Positions 1-8,441 of a DNA stretch of 52,104 nt are shown here, piece by piece. Source of the stretch: Chlamydiae bacterium CG10_big_fil_rev_8_21_14_0_10_35_9 (GTDB lineage Bacteria > Chlamydiota > Chlamydiia > Chlamydiales > SM23-39); NCBI GenBank assembly GCA_002773835.1, contig PFAC01000002.1:1-52104 (forward strand). The letters are read 5' to 3'. The position numbers and the translations under genes are program-made. The first letter of the stretch is position 1. Each line of letters begins with the position of its first letter. The notes below the pieces were generated by a model that worked only from the letters and a program-made list of their open reading frames with translations, searched no databases and was not told where the DNA came from.

Positions 1-1
1 T

Positions 2-1972
2 CCTGATGACTATGAAATAGGAAAAGACTTAGCTTTTTACACACATGACCCTATTTTTGAAATATCTCTCACACCTAACTTAGGTCATTGCATGAGTGCT
101 ATAGGTATTGCAAGAGAGCTTTCTGCTCTTTTAAACATTCCTTTGAAGGAGTCGAATATTTCCTTGCACCCTCCTTTTGCTGAAACAGATAAAGAAATAA
201 ACATTAACACAGAACTATGTTCAAAATATGCCTGCCGCCGCATTCAAGGAGTAAAAGTAGAGCCATCTCCTTTTTGGCTAAAAAAACAACTTTTGCAATG
301 TGGAATTAGGCCCATCAACAATGTGGTAGATATCACTAATTTAGTCATGCTTGAGCTAGGACAGCCTATGCATGCTTTTGACATGGATTTATTAGAAGGA
401 AAAGAGATAAGTGTTGCTCAAAGCGAGCAGGAAGTGCAGCTCAAAGGTTTGGATGAAAACGACTATCTTGTTCCTAAAAATACATTACTTATTTCAGATA
501 GCAAAAAACCTGTTGCAATTGCAGGGGTGATCGGCCTTCACAATACAGCCGTTAATGACCAAACCAAAAATGTCTTGCTGGAAGCGGCTTCTTTTGATCC
601 GATTTCTGTTAGAAAAACAAGCAAAGCAATCAATTTCAGATCGGAAAGCTCGCAAAGATTCGAAAAAGGAATAGATATTGAAAATGTCAATAAGGCATTA
701 GATTTAGCTGCAATGCTGTTACAGGACCTTTGCAAAGCAACTATTGGGAAAATAGTATGCGAGCAAAAAGGCACTGTTGAAAAGAAAGTGATTCGAGTTA
801 GAAAAGAAAGAGTAGAAACTATTCTAGGTGTCTCTCTTAGTTTAAATGAAATTTCAGAAATTTTAAAAAGACTAGGATTTCATATTAAGACAGTCGATGC
901 TACCACTATTATGGTAAGCATCCCCACCTATCGAAATGACATTTCACAAGAAATAGATTTAATTGAAGAAGTAGCTAGGATCTATGGCTTCAATAAAATT
1001 GAAAAAGCCAAGGCTTTATACTCTACAACAAAAATTGGCCACTCCTTTTCTTATCTCATAGAAAATCAAGTAAGAACTAAATTGCTCCAACAAAATTTGC
1101 AAGAAGTTTTAAATTGCGATTTGATTAGTAAAGATGATTCAGAAATTTTAAAAGAGCTTCACTTAAGAGCAAGCAATCACATACCAGTTTTACATTCTAA
1201 ATCTTCCGAACACTCTGTATTAAGATGTTCTTTGCTACCTGGAATACTTAAAAATGTACAATATAATATAGATCGAAAATGTAGTGATTTATCTTTTTTC
1301 GAAATTGGTAAAATACATTTTTACGATGAAGAAAACCGCTTTATAGAGCAAACAATGGCAGCTGTTTGTCTTACTGGAAGTGCAAACTTGAAATTCTGGT
1401 CAGATAAAAGTAGAAATTGTGACTTTTATGATCTTAAAGGAATTTTAGAAGGTCTATTCTCTTCTTTTTTAACACAAGATTTCCGATGTGTAAAATCCGA
1501 TCACGCAAACTTTCACCCTTTTGTACAGGCAGATATTTTTGTTAACGATATAAACATAGGAGTCTTAGGAGAGCTTCACCCAGATATTTTGGCAAAAAAA
1601 GACATCAAACAAAAAGTTTTCTTTTCAGAGATCAACATACAGGCCCTTTCTTCTTTAGCACGTAAAAGAACTAAGTTGCATTCCTTACCTCAATATCCTA
1701 GCTCTGAAAGAGATTGGACAATTACTGTACCTAAAGACCTTCCACTCTCTCATATAAAAGATACCTTATATCAATTTAAGCCGGAAATTTTAGAAGAAAT
1801 TTTTCTATTAGATATTTATGAGAGTAAAGATTTAGGCCCTTATAAAAACATGACTTTAAGGTTTATTTACAGAGACTTAAAACACACTCTTTCTTTTGAA
1901 GAAGTAGAAAAAGCTCATAACACATTAAAAGAAAAGATTTCTGAGCACTTGCAAATTGCTCCTAATATCTAA
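2..1972 (+). CDS. pheT: Phenylalanine--tRNA ligase beta subunit (partial, 5' end outside window)
   Basis: Charges tRNA-Phe as the beta half of the (alpha-beta)2 synthetase. The reading frame is open from base 2, so the gene starts upstream of the window and the ATG at 92 is internal. The first visible residues contain EISLTPNLGHC followed by GIARELSALL, the family's conserved B-domain segment. The B3/B4 and B5 regions follow, then the core-like domain. The C-terminal about 90 residues (from ERDWTITVPKDLPLSHI) form the ferredoxin-fold anticodon-binding domain that ends bacterial PheT. About 656 residues are visible of a usual length near 790. A YwqK-like lipoprotein and ogt follow, as in Chlamydia (order recalled from memory). 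Confidence 0.95.
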   Translation, partial: PDDYEIGKDLAFYTHDPIFEISLTPNLGHCMSAIGIARELSALLNIPLKESNISLHPPFAETDKEININTELCSKYACRRIQGVKVEPSPFWLKKQLLQCGIRPINNVVDITNLVMLELGQPMHAFDMDLLEGKEISVAQSEQEVQLKGLDENDYLVPKNTLLISDSKKPVAIAGVIGLHNTAVNDQTKNVLLEAASFDPISVRKTSKAINFRSESSQRFEKGIDIENVNKALDLAAMLLQDLCKATIGKIVCEQKGTVEKKVIRVRKERVETILGVSLSLNEISEILKRLGFHIKTVDATTIMVSIPTYRNDISQEIDLIEEVARIYGFNKIEKAKALYSTTKIGHSFSYLIENQVRTKLLQQNLQEVLNCDLISKDDSEILKELHLRASNHIPVLHSKSSEHSVLRCSLLPGILKNVQYNIDRKCSDLSFFEIGKIHFYDEENRFIEQTMAAVCLTGSANLKFWSDKSRNCDFYDLKGILEGLFSSFLTQDFRCVKSDHANFHPFVQADIFVNDINIGVLGELHPDILAKKDIKQKVFFSEINIQALSSLARKRTKLHSLPQYPSSERDWTITVPKDLPLSHIKDTLYQFKPEILEEIFLLDIYESKDLGPYKNMTLRFIYRDLKHTLSFEEVEKAHNTLKEKISEHLQIAPNI

Positions 1973-2005
1973 TATGATTCTCCGATTATATTCGGAGGTT
2001 TAATT

Positions 2006-2989
2006 ATGCTGCTTTTACGCTTGCTTTTAACTGTGCTCACAATACTTACGGTTACTTCTTGTCAAAGCGACGACTCTAGTGAAGTAATATCTCAAACTTA
2101 TGTTCATAAGTATGGCTTTAACCTAACTGAAAAAGAATGGAATGAGCGTGATCAGGACGGTCAAATTATTACTGTTCTAGAAGACAAAACAGTCATTACT
2201 CAATCCTATGAAAATGGTGTACTGCATGGATTAAGCACTAAAACTTACCCAAACAGTAATATTATATTTACAGAAAAGCTCTATGATCAAGGTATTTTAT
2301 TAAAAGAAATCATCAATGATGAGAAAGGAATCCCTGTAAAAGAAGAAGCTTATGAGTTTGATGACAGAAAAGTCATTACTCGTTGGTATGCCAACGGCGC
2401 TCCCATGAGCATCGAAGAATACGATAGTAATCTCCTTGTAGAAGGAAGCTACTTTGATTTAAGTAACGAGCTTGAGTCTTCTATTGAAGAAGGCACTGGC
2501 ATGAGAGTTAAAAGAGATAGACAAGGAGTTCTGCAAATTCACGACACGCTGGAAAACGGAATTGTGACAGTAAGAAAAACATACCACCCTAACGGCCAGC
2601 TTCAGTCTGAGTCTCATTTTGTCAACAATCAGTTACATGGCCCACAAACTAAATATACTGTCACAGGTAAACCACTTTTAGAACAGTATTTTCACAATGG
2701 AGCGCTGGATGGCTTGAAAAAGCAATACAGAAATGGAAAAAAAGTACTGGAGATACCTTATGTTATGGGGCAAAAAAATGGAGTGGAAAAACATTACGAC
2801 CTTGATGGAACGCTTACAGCTGAAATTCCATATGAGAATAATATTAAACATGGACGGTCTAGATATCAAAGCGAAGATTTCTCAGATCTAATTTGGCATT
2901 TTAGAGGTAAACCAGTTACTCGAAATGAATTTAATGATCTAGTTACTAGAGAAAAAATGCTTGCTGAACTTTCACTTGATAATGATTAA
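2006..2989 (+). CDS. YwqK/MORN-like repeat lipoprotein
   Basis: 327-residue predicted lipoprotein. Residues 1-19 form a leucine-rich signal peptide ending in the lipobox VTSC, so Cys19 would be lipidated. The rest is a series of short beta repeats of the type Y-x-N-G-x-x-x-G-x-x-x-x-Y (for example ENGVLHGLSTKTYPN, YRNGKKVLEIPY and MGQKNGVEKHYD). These resemble MORN or YwqK-family antitoxin repeats. A good ribosome site (cggaggt) lies just before the ATG. It sits 33 bp after pheT, and the next gene's ATG overlaps its stop, so all three are probably co-transcribed. An equivalent gene sits between pheT and ada in Chlamydia (from memory). Its function is unknown; an envelope role is inferred from the signal only. 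Confidence 0.75.
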   Translation: MLLLRLLLTVLTILTVTSCQSDDSSEVISQTYVHKYGFNLTEKEWNERDQDGQIITVLEDKTVITQSYENGVLHGLSTKTYPNSNIIFTEKLYDQGILLKEIINDEKGIPVKEEAYEFDDRKVITRWYANGAPMSIEEYDSNLLVEGSYFDLSNELESSIEEGTGMRVKRDRQGVLQIHDTLENGIVTVRKTYHPNGQLQSESHFVNNQLHGPQTKYTVTGKPLLEQYFHNGALDGLKKQYRNGKKVLEIPYVMGQKNGVEKHYDLDGTLTAEIPYENNIKHGRSRYQSEDFSDLIWHFRGKPVTRNEFNDLVTREKMLAELSLDND

Positions 2990-3473
2990 AACTTGCAAAA
3001 CATTCTCAAGCAACTTAGCTCTCGATGCCACTATTATTTTAAGTGAGAAGCACATTGAGTCAATTCAGCTAAAAGCAGCCTCAAAGGCTGCTTTTAGCTG
3101 CCTCATTTTTTCCCCTATTGAAAATGGCTACTTAATAGACAGTATCTTCAACTGGTTTGCTAATTATCTTTTAGGAAAACCGCAAAAAAACAATCTTCCC
3201 ATTAATTTATCTTTGTTAAGCCCTTTTGCAAAAAAAGTTACAGAAGTTCTTTTACAGTCTTCACCAGCAAGAAAATTTTCCTATAAGTCCCTCGCAGAAA
3301 AAGCTGACAGCCCAAATGCTTATAGAGCTGCTGGTAGTGCTTGCCATAAAAATCCTTTTGTTCTTTATGTTCCCTGTCATCGAGTCATTGCAAAAAATGG
3401 GAAAATTGGGGGATATGCATTAGGACAATCTATGAAAAAAAAACTGCTAGATTTTGAACTAGCAGTTTTTTAA
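2982..3473 (+). CDS. ogt: Methylated-DNA--[protein]-cysteine S-methyltransferase (Ogt/Ada C-terminal type)
   Basis: 163-residue suicide repair protein that takes the methyl group from O6-methylguanine onto a cysteine. The active-site motif VPCHRVI places the acceptor at Cys132. The upstream segment ARKFSYKSLAEKADSPNAYRAAG is the helix-turn-helix-like DNA-binding part, with the family's arginine finger in AYRAAG. The chosen start is the ATG at 2982, which overlaps the preceding gene's stop by 8 bp and suggests translational coupling. An in-frame TTG at 2961 would add seven residues but has no better ribosome site. The N-terminal half is poorly conserved, as usual in the family. The last codons are part of a terminator hairpin. 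Confidence 0.9.
   Translation: MIKTCKTFSSNLALDATIILSEKHIESIQLKAASKAAFSCLIFSPIENGYLIDSIFNWFANYLLGKPQKNNLPINLSLLSPFAKKVTEVLLQSSPARKFSYKSLAEKADSPNAYRAAGSACHKNPFVLYVPCHRVIAKNGKIGGYALGQSMKKKLLDFELAVF
3439..3472. terminator. Bidirectional hairpin terminator between ogt and the convergent small lipoprotein
   Basis: A 10-bp stem (aaactgctag / ctagcagttt) with an 8-nt loop is followed by T residues on the plus strand and preceded by an A run. The A run gives a T tract on the minus strand. The stem lies inside the last codons of ogt and downstream of the convergent lipoprotein gene, so it can stop transcription from both sides. Confidence 0.8.
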
Positions 3474-3483
3474 AAAAGAAGGG

Positions 3484-3663
3484 TTATTGAGCTTGGACAA
3501 GTTCCGGTGAGACTTCAAGTTCAGCATTGTTCGAAGACTCTTCTACTACTTCTTTTTCTTTTTGACTTTGGTCTGTAACTTCTTTGTTCACAGAATTTTG
3601 GCTATTGCAAGACACAACAAAAATAGCCATAGATAAAGCTAATATTTTATAAATAACCTTCAT
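3484..3663 (-). CDS. Small predicted lipoprotein (59 aa)
   Basis: Short reading frame beginning MKVIYKILALSMAIFVVSC, a signal peptide with a lipobox (VVSC, Cys19). About 40 hydrophilic residues rich in Glu, Gln, Ser and Asn follow, ending SPELVQAQ. It resembles the tiny entericidin-like or outer-membrane lipoproteins that many genomes carry unannotated. A weak ribosome site (taggt) precedes the ATG. It converges on ogt, with the terminator at 3439-3472 between them. The function cannot be read from the sequence. The intact signal, lipobox and stop next to a terminator argue that the gene is real. Confidence 0.6.
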   Translation of the reverse strand: MKVIYKILALSMAIFVVSCNSQNSVNKEVTDQSQKEKEVVEESSNNAELEVSPELVQAQ

Positions 3664-3754
3664 AATATTACCTAAAGTTTAGCCTCTAAAAATAGAGCAT
3701 CACTCATTATAGGACCTTTCCTTTCAAAAGCAACTAGCAAATTTGAAATCAGTC

Positions 3755-3770
3755 TGGCACGATTTTTGCA
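3755..3770 (+). promoter_or_regulatory. Sigma-54 (RpoN) promoter, -24/-12 elements
   Basis: TGGCACG (3755-3761), four bases, then TTGCA (3766-3770). This matches the sigma-54 consensus TGGCACG-N4-TTGCW at all fixed positions, with 10 bp between the GG and GC dinucleotides. The predicted start of transcription is about 3780, which leaves a leader of roughly 25 nt holding an AAGGGAGGA ribosome site before the ATG at 3805. Sigma-54 with an NtrC-type activator is known in Chlamydiae. No activator site was identified. Confidence 0.75.
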
Positions 3771-3804
3771 ACTAAATAGTAGTAGAAACTTAAGGGAGGA
3801 ATAT

Positions 3805-4014
3805 ATGGGTAAAAAAGATTTAATCAACCAGGTAGCAAGACTTGAAACTATTAACGATCAGTTATCTTCAGAACTAAAATATTTAGATCAAATTTCAAGA
3901 AAGCTCGGCTTTGCTGAAGGGCTTAAGACCTTAAAAGAAGCTGCTTTAGAGCTACTTGAAATCGAAAAAAGAAAAGGGGCTATTGAAGAAGATGATGAAG
4001 ATCTTCAAGATTAA
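3805..4014 (+). CDS. Small acidic coiled-coil protein under a sigma-54 promoter
   Basis: 69 residues starting MGKKDLINQVARLETIND. It is almost entirely helical with heptad-like leucines and isoleucines, and it has an acidic tail (EEDDEDLQD). The start at 3805 is set by the strong ribosome site AAGGGAGGA at 3792-3800. A longer in-frame reading from a TTG at 3766 would begin inside the -12 promoter element and is rejected. There is no signal peptide or membrane segment, so it is probably cytoplasmic. Its last 35 bp overlap the end of the convergent SNF2 gene. I do not recognise the family. Size, charge and coiled coil would fit a chaperone or adaptor, but this is inference. Confidence 0.7.
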   Translation: MGKKDLINQVARLETINDQLSSELKYLDQISRKLGFAEGLKTLKEAALELLEIEKRKGAIEEDDEDLQD

Positions 4015-6466
4015 GATTCTTGAAGAACAACTCTTCTGATTGCTCAAGTTTTTGCTGCTTTAGGTGAAGAATTTTTTCTTCTATCGTATCGATGCTCAGG
4101 TATTTTTTTACGATTAAAGATTTTTTTCTTCCCATTCGGTGAGCTCTATCCATGGCTTGTTTTTCTACAGCTTCATTAAACCATGGATCTACAATGATAA
4201 CGTAATCCGCTTCATTCAAATTGAGCCCATAGCCAGCCGCTTTCATACTAAGAAAGAAAACCTTAGCCCCTGAGCTTGATTGAAAGGCTTCAATTTGTTG
4301 CTGTCTTTCTTTCAGGCTATAACTACCGTCAATATAGTGATAAGGCTGGTGTAGCTTTTCCTTCAAAATTTTCAAGACTTCAGTAAACTGGCTAAATACT
4401 AAAACCTTATGATTTTCTGAAATTTGTTGAATGTCTTCTAAAATAGTAATTATTTTGCCACTTTCAGCATCATGGTGACAAAGATTGGGGGCAATAGCTA
4501 TCTGCCTTAGCCTTAAAATCATTTCAAAAATATGCATCTTGTTGGAAGTATTGGGCAGCTTTTCCTTTGCTTGAAAAGCCAGTGCGTCATAAAGAGCTTT
4601 TTGCTTTTCTTCCATGGATACCCAGACTATTTGCTCAATTTTTTCAGGAAGTTGTATATCCACATCTTGCTTTTCCCTTTTTAGAACGAAGGGAGCAATT
4701 TTTTGTTTCAAGCTACTGGGATTTTTATCGTTATGTATCATTTTAGGAAACAAAAAGGTAAATTGCGAAAGGAGTTCATCAAACCTGTTCTCTACTGGTG
4801 TCCCGTTTAAACAGAGCCTAAAGTTTGCTTTCAAACAAAACGCTGCTTTGGCATTTTTAGTCTGAGCATTTTTAATAGCTGATGACTCATCTAAAATCAC
4901 CGCTTCAAAAGTAGTTTTGGAAAATTTTTCCATGTCTTGTTTCAAAACACCATAAGTGGTCAAGATAAAGGAGTTTGCATTAAAGTCAGCCTTTCTTTCA
5001 GGGCCATGGTATAACGTTACATTAGCTTTAGGAAAGAACACGCTAAACTCTGATTTCCAATTCATTAAAAGAGAACTTGGAGCTACTATCAACACAGGGA
5101 AAAAATTTCTTAATGTGGAAAGAAATGCCAGCACTTGCACTGTTTTTCCAAGGCCCATTTCATCAGCAAGAATACCCGCTAATTGATTTTTATAAAGAAA
5201 ATGAATCCACTGAACACCCTTTTCCTGAAAAGGATGCAGTTTACCTTTAAAACTTTCTAAATCAGGAAGATCGGGTAGCTTCTTTCTAGAGTCAATGAGG
5301 TGCAAGAACTTTTCTGTCGCTTGAGAAAAAGCAACGCCTTCTATACCTTTGATTAAACCAATTTCGCTTTTAGAAAAGGCTAAAGACTTTTTTTGCAAAA
5401 AGAAAGACAGCTTTTTTTGACATTCCTGTAGTGAACACAAAGCTACAAAATCGTTAGTTTCTATCATTGGTCGGGAAAACTGTAGATTTGACACTATAGA
5501 GTCCAAAGGGATTTCTTTATTATCATCAAAAGTAACTTTCCCCTGTAATTTGAGCTCTTCTTCCTGTTCAACTACCTCTGCTGAAATAGATTCTTGCAGT
5601 AAAACCTTTTTCCCTTCTTTATTATGAATCTCCCACTCTAGTTCCTTTAAAAATTGTAAAGCCTCGAATGCCTTTGGCTGGGCAATATAAAATTCGTGAA
5701 ACTTTTTTTCGTATCCTAAGTCCAAAAGATCTTGAGCGCAAGTTTCTTCAAACACTTGATTTCTCCCCTGTTGACTAGAAGAAAAATAGGAAGCAACTGT
5801 TTTTTCATACTCAAAGTGAAGATCTGCAAAACAAAGCGACATATCTTTGATAATTAAAATGGGCTTTGGTTTTTCAAGCTCTTTTTTTTGCCACAGAATT
5901 TTATCTTTGTAATCTTCTGTAAAGTACTTGTACTTTCTTCCTTCTAAAAAATGATCCTTTTCTTCCCATAGATATAGCCATGTATGTTCTAGTGGTTCTT
6001 TCAAAAAATACAAAGACTGGTCATACATGAAAAAGTAAGGAGTTATACAATTGCATTCATTCGATTTTACTAACTTTTGTGCAATGGAAAACCCTGCATT
6101 TACCCTGCATTCGCCATCACTTAATGGTTCTACATGAAAAATAACATCGGCATAATTTTTTTCTACTGTTAAATGCTTGTTTTGGAAAGCTAAGCAACTA
6201 GCTATGCGAGGATCTCTGATTATTTTTTCTATATTTTGCCTCTGCAAGACAATCTCATTTATCTTCAAAGTTTCTAAAGAACCTGTATAACCTTTTTTTC
6301 TCTCATTTTTGATGTGGCATTCACATAGGTCAGCGTATTCTTTCAACCCAGGTAAGTAATAATTTTTTTTAGGTTGAAAAATTAAAACATCTTTATTTTT
6401 AACCGCTTCCTTAACCCGCAAAGTTACTATTTTTTTTTCTTGGATATTTAACTGAAAGAACAGCAT
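3980..6466 (-). CDS. SNF2-family DNA helicase/ATPase (828 aa)
   Basis: Swi2/Snf2-type ATP-dependent DNA translocase. The Walker A segment GILADEMGLGKT is near residue 427, a DESS variant of the DEAH box follows about 120 residues later, and the C-terminal helicase lobe has DPWFNEAVEKQAMDRAHRMG near 755-775 (motifs V/VI). The N-terminal 400 residues are poorly conserved and include a Cys pair (NECNC), possibly a remnant SWIM-type zinc finger. A second, larger SNF2 protein is encoded at 33902-37369. Two such proteins are typical of chlamydial genomes (from memory). The start ATG lies 37 bp from the divergent 270-aa gene. Likely role: remodelling protein-DNA or RNA polymerase complexes, as for bacterial RapA/HepA; the substrate is unknown. 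Confidence 0.9.
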   Translation of the reverse strand: MLFFQLNIQEKKIVTLRVKEAVKNKDVLIFQPKKNYYLPGLKEYADLCECHIKNERKKGYTGSLETLKINEIVLQRQNIEKIIRDPRIASCLAFQNKHLTVEKNYADVIFHVEPLSDGECRVNAGFSIAQKLVKSNECNCITPYFFMYDQSLYFLKEPLEHTWLYLWEEKDHFLEGRKYKYFTEDYKDKILWQKKELEKPKPILIIKDMSLCFADLHFEYEKTVASYFSSSQQGRNQVFEETCAQDLLDLGYEKKFHEFYIAQPKAFEALQFLKELEWEIHNKEGKKVLLQESISAEVVEQEEELKLQGKVTFDDNKEIPLDSIVSNLQFSRPMIETNDFVALCSLQECQKKLSFFLQKKSLAFSKSEIGLIKGIEGVAFSQATEKFLHLIDSRKKLPDLPDLESFKGKLHPFQEKGVQWIHFLYKNQLAGILADEMGLGKTVQVLAFLSTLRNFFPVLIVAPSSLLMNWKSEFSVFFPKANVTLYHGPERKADFNANSFILTTYGVLKQDMEKFSKTTFEAVILDESSAIKNAQTKNAKAAFCLKANFRLCLNGTPVENRFDELLSQFTFLFPKMIHNDKNPSSLKQKIAPFVLKREKQDVDIQLPEKIEQIVWVSMEEKQKALYDALAFQAKEKLPNTSNKMHIFEMILRLRQIAIAPNLCHHDAESGKIITILEDIQQISENHKVLVFSQFTEVLKILKEKLHQPYHYIDGSYSLKERQQQIEAFQSSSGAKVFFLSMKAAGYGLNLNEADYVIIVDPWFNEAVEKQAMDRAHRMGRKKSLIVKKYLSIDTIEEKILHLKQQKLEQSEELFFKNLNLEDLHHLLQ

Positions 6467-6503
6467 CCTTTTTCACAAATGTTAATAGTTTAAGCAAAGC
6501 ATT

Positions 6504-7316
6504 ATGCATCCGAAACTGAAAATTATAAACGAATATCAAGACTTTGAAAAAAAATGGGAGGAAAAATCTAAAAAGTCCGCCCAATCCCATCCTTTAAAAA
6601 CATTGAAATCTCTACCTAAAATGGAAGGAATTGATCCATCTACTAAAAAAAATTTAAGACTTAAAGCTTTTAAATATTTAATGAAACATGACCAATACCG
6701 CCTTTTTTCAAAATATTTTCTAGATAAGCCTTTTAAATACGGATACAAATTAATTCGCTCTTACTTCACAAAACAACCTTACCTAAGACAGGATGATTTT
6801 TTTCTATATGGGGTCAAGTCTATGCAAGAATTTATCTCCCTTCTACAAGATCCTGAAAGAACATTTATTCTTGGCTTTTCGTACTGTCATAAGCCCTTTG
6901 AATGCCCATCAGGTAGGTTTACGGATAAGTGCATACACGACCCTCACCACCCTGTCTGCTCTCAGTGTTTTATTGGAAAATGCTGCAACTTCACTTCTAA
7001 AGCCAACACAAAACTACTATTCATCCCTACCGTTCACTACATTGGGGAAAAAATGCTAGAAGAGGTTCATAATGATCCAAAGAAAAAAATAACTTTTTTA
7101 ATTACTGCCTGCGAACTCAGCTTAGAAATGTTTAAAGACTTTGGGAATATGCTGCGACTACAAGGAATAGGCGTTCGGCTAGATGGTAGAATTTGCAATA
7201 CTATGAAAGCCTTTGAGCTGTCTGAAAAAGGCATTAAGCCAGGTCTTACTGTTGTTTTAGACAAAACTCAACAGAAAATGTTAGAGCTTTTATTAGAAAG
7301 AAAAACCCAAAATTAA
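6504..7316 (+). CDS. Conserved Cys-rich protein of unknown function
   Basis: 270 residues. The N-terminal 100 are basic and helical. A cysteine cluster follows (Cys128, 134, 143, 152, 155, 160 and 161) within a segment that also holds several His, including DPHHPVC. The C-terminal half has alternating beta and helix (KLLFIPTVHYIG, ITFLITACELSLEMF, GIGVRLDGRICNT). The arrangement could bind zinc or an iron-sulphur cluster and faintly recalls DUF116-type proteins, but I cannot confirm this. It is divergent from the SNF2 gene and convergent with trhO. Its C-terminal residues RKTQN are encoded by the shared palindromic terminator. Probably cytoplasmic, as no signal or membrane segment is seen. 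Confidence 0.65.
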   Translation: MHPKLKIINEYQDFEKKWEEKSKKSAQSHPLKTLKSLPKMEGIDPSTKKNLRLKAFKYLMKHDQYRLFSKYFLDKPFKYGYKLIRSYFTKQPYLRQDDFFLYGVKSMQEFISLLQDPERTFILGFSYCHKPFECPSGRFTDKCIHDPHHPVCSQCFIGKCCNFTSKANTKLLFIPTVHYIGEKMLEEVHNDPKKKITFLITACELSLEMFKDFGNMLRLQGIGVRLDGRICNTMKAFELSEKGIKPGLTVVLDKTQQKMLELLLERKTQN

Positions 7317-7330
7317 TTTTGGGTTTTTCT
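7301..7330. terminator. Perfect palindromic bidirectional terminator
   Basis: Bases 7301-7328 are a perfect 28-bp palindrome (aaaaacccaaaatt / aattttgggttttt). It ends in a T run on both strands and forms a hairpin with a 4-nt loop. It contains the stop codons of both convergent genes, and because of the symmetry both proteins end in the same residues, RKTQN. Confidence 0.85.
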
Positions 7331-8266
7331 TTGAAGAGCTTGTTTCTCTTCGAAAGGTAGTTTTCTAAAAGGCTTTGGATGCAAAGTATCATCAAACTGC
7401 CTGATCCTACCGGATAAACATTTTTCTTCACAGCAGCCTTTATGTTCTTTAACACAGTCAGGACATGCTAAAAAAAGTTCATTACAATCCATGTTTGCAC
7501 AGTTATAGTATGTGGAAGTCTTTTTTTGACAAAAGCTGCAATGACTAATTGTTTCAGGGTCCTCTGAACTGATAGGTACGACTAAGCGGTCATCAAAAAC
7601 AAAAAGTTGTCCTTTCCAGTGTTTACTACCCATTTTATGGCCGTAATTAATAACTCCACCATCAAGTTGATAAATATCTTTAAACCCTTCTTCGATCAAG
7701 TAAGCAGAGTAATATTCACATCGGATTCCACCAGTACAGTACATCATTACTTTTGTCTTTTCTGGATTTTTTCTTTTTTTGAGCTCTTCAGTGTACTTTG
7801 GAAATTCTCTAAAAGTATTGCATTTAGGAAGCTCTGCTTTTTCAAAGTGCCCAACTTCCGATTCATAATCATTTCTTACATCTATAAGAACAGTGTCCTC
7901 ATCCATGTTACTCAACATCTCATCCCACTTTTCAGGAGAGATGTGCTGCCCACGTTTTTGTAAATTTACTTTTTTATCAAAGGCTACCAGCTGCTCTCTA
8001 AATTTTATTGTCATTTTACAAAAAGCATGCTCGGAAGAGGGATCTATCTTAAAGGAAATATTTGGATAGTTTTCACTTAACCATTCGAAATAGGCATCAG
8101 CATCCTTAACATGGGCACTTAACTGCCCATTCAATCCTTCTGAAGAAATATAGACTCTTCCTTTAATATCTTTATTTTTAACAAATTTTTGATGTAAAGA
8201 AACATGTTTATGGGGGTCTTCTAAAGAAGCAATATAATAATAGGCTATAACTAAATAATCTTTCAT
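7313..8266 (-). CDS. trhO: tRNA uridine(34) hydroxylase, rhodanese family (TrhO/YceA)
   Basis: 317 residues. The family hydroxylates U34 of tRNAs as the first step to 5-(carboxy)methoxyuridine, independent of oxygen. The N-terminal acylphosphatase-like domain (AYYYIASLEDP, then SSEGLNGQLS) precedes a rhodanese domain whose active loop YCTGGIRCEYYSAYL holds the catalytic Cys177. The C-terminal 70 residues carry many cysteines (CSFC, ANMDC, CPDC, GCCEEKC), a zinc-ribbon-like tail found in many family members. It shares a palindromic terminator with the convergent gene. It is probably monocistronic, being followed upstream by rpsD on the other strand. Confidence 0.93.
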   Translation of the reverse strand: MKDYLVIAYYYIASLEDPHKHVSLHQKFVKNKDIKGRVYISSEGLNGQLSAHVKDADAYFEWLSENYPNISFKIDPSSEHAFCKMTIKFREQLVAFDKKVNLQKRGQHISPEKWDEMLSNMDEDTVLIDVRNDYESEVGHFEKAELPKCNTFREFPKYTEELKKRKNPEKTKVMMYCTGGIRCEYYSAYLIEEGFKDIYQLDGGVINYGHKMGSKHWKGQLFVFDDRLVVPISSEDPETISHCSFCQKKTSTYYNCANMDCNELFLACPDCVKEHKGCCEEKCLSGRIRQFDDTLHPKPFRKLPFEEKQALQRKTQN

Positions 8267-8441
8267 ATTTAATAACTTAAATGAGTTAAAACGGTATATT
8301 TATATCTGAGGTCTCAAATAGTATGCAAATCAAAAAAAAATTTATCTTTAGCTAAAAACTGATAGTTCTTGTTGAAAATAAGAAAGTTGATTACTATTAT
8401 TTGCTCAATTGAATAAACATTATTGACTTTTCGGAGAAAAA

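Noticed and set aside
538-774. Minus-strand frame inside pheT, and many similar frames inside other genes
   Set aside because: These are shadows of strongly supported genes on the other strand, without ribosome sites or recognisable domains.
3766-3804. TTG start for the 69-aa protein giving an 82-aa product
   Set aside because: The TTG is part of the sigma-54 -12 element and would lie upstream of the predicted transcription start. The ATG at 3805 has the strong ribosome site.
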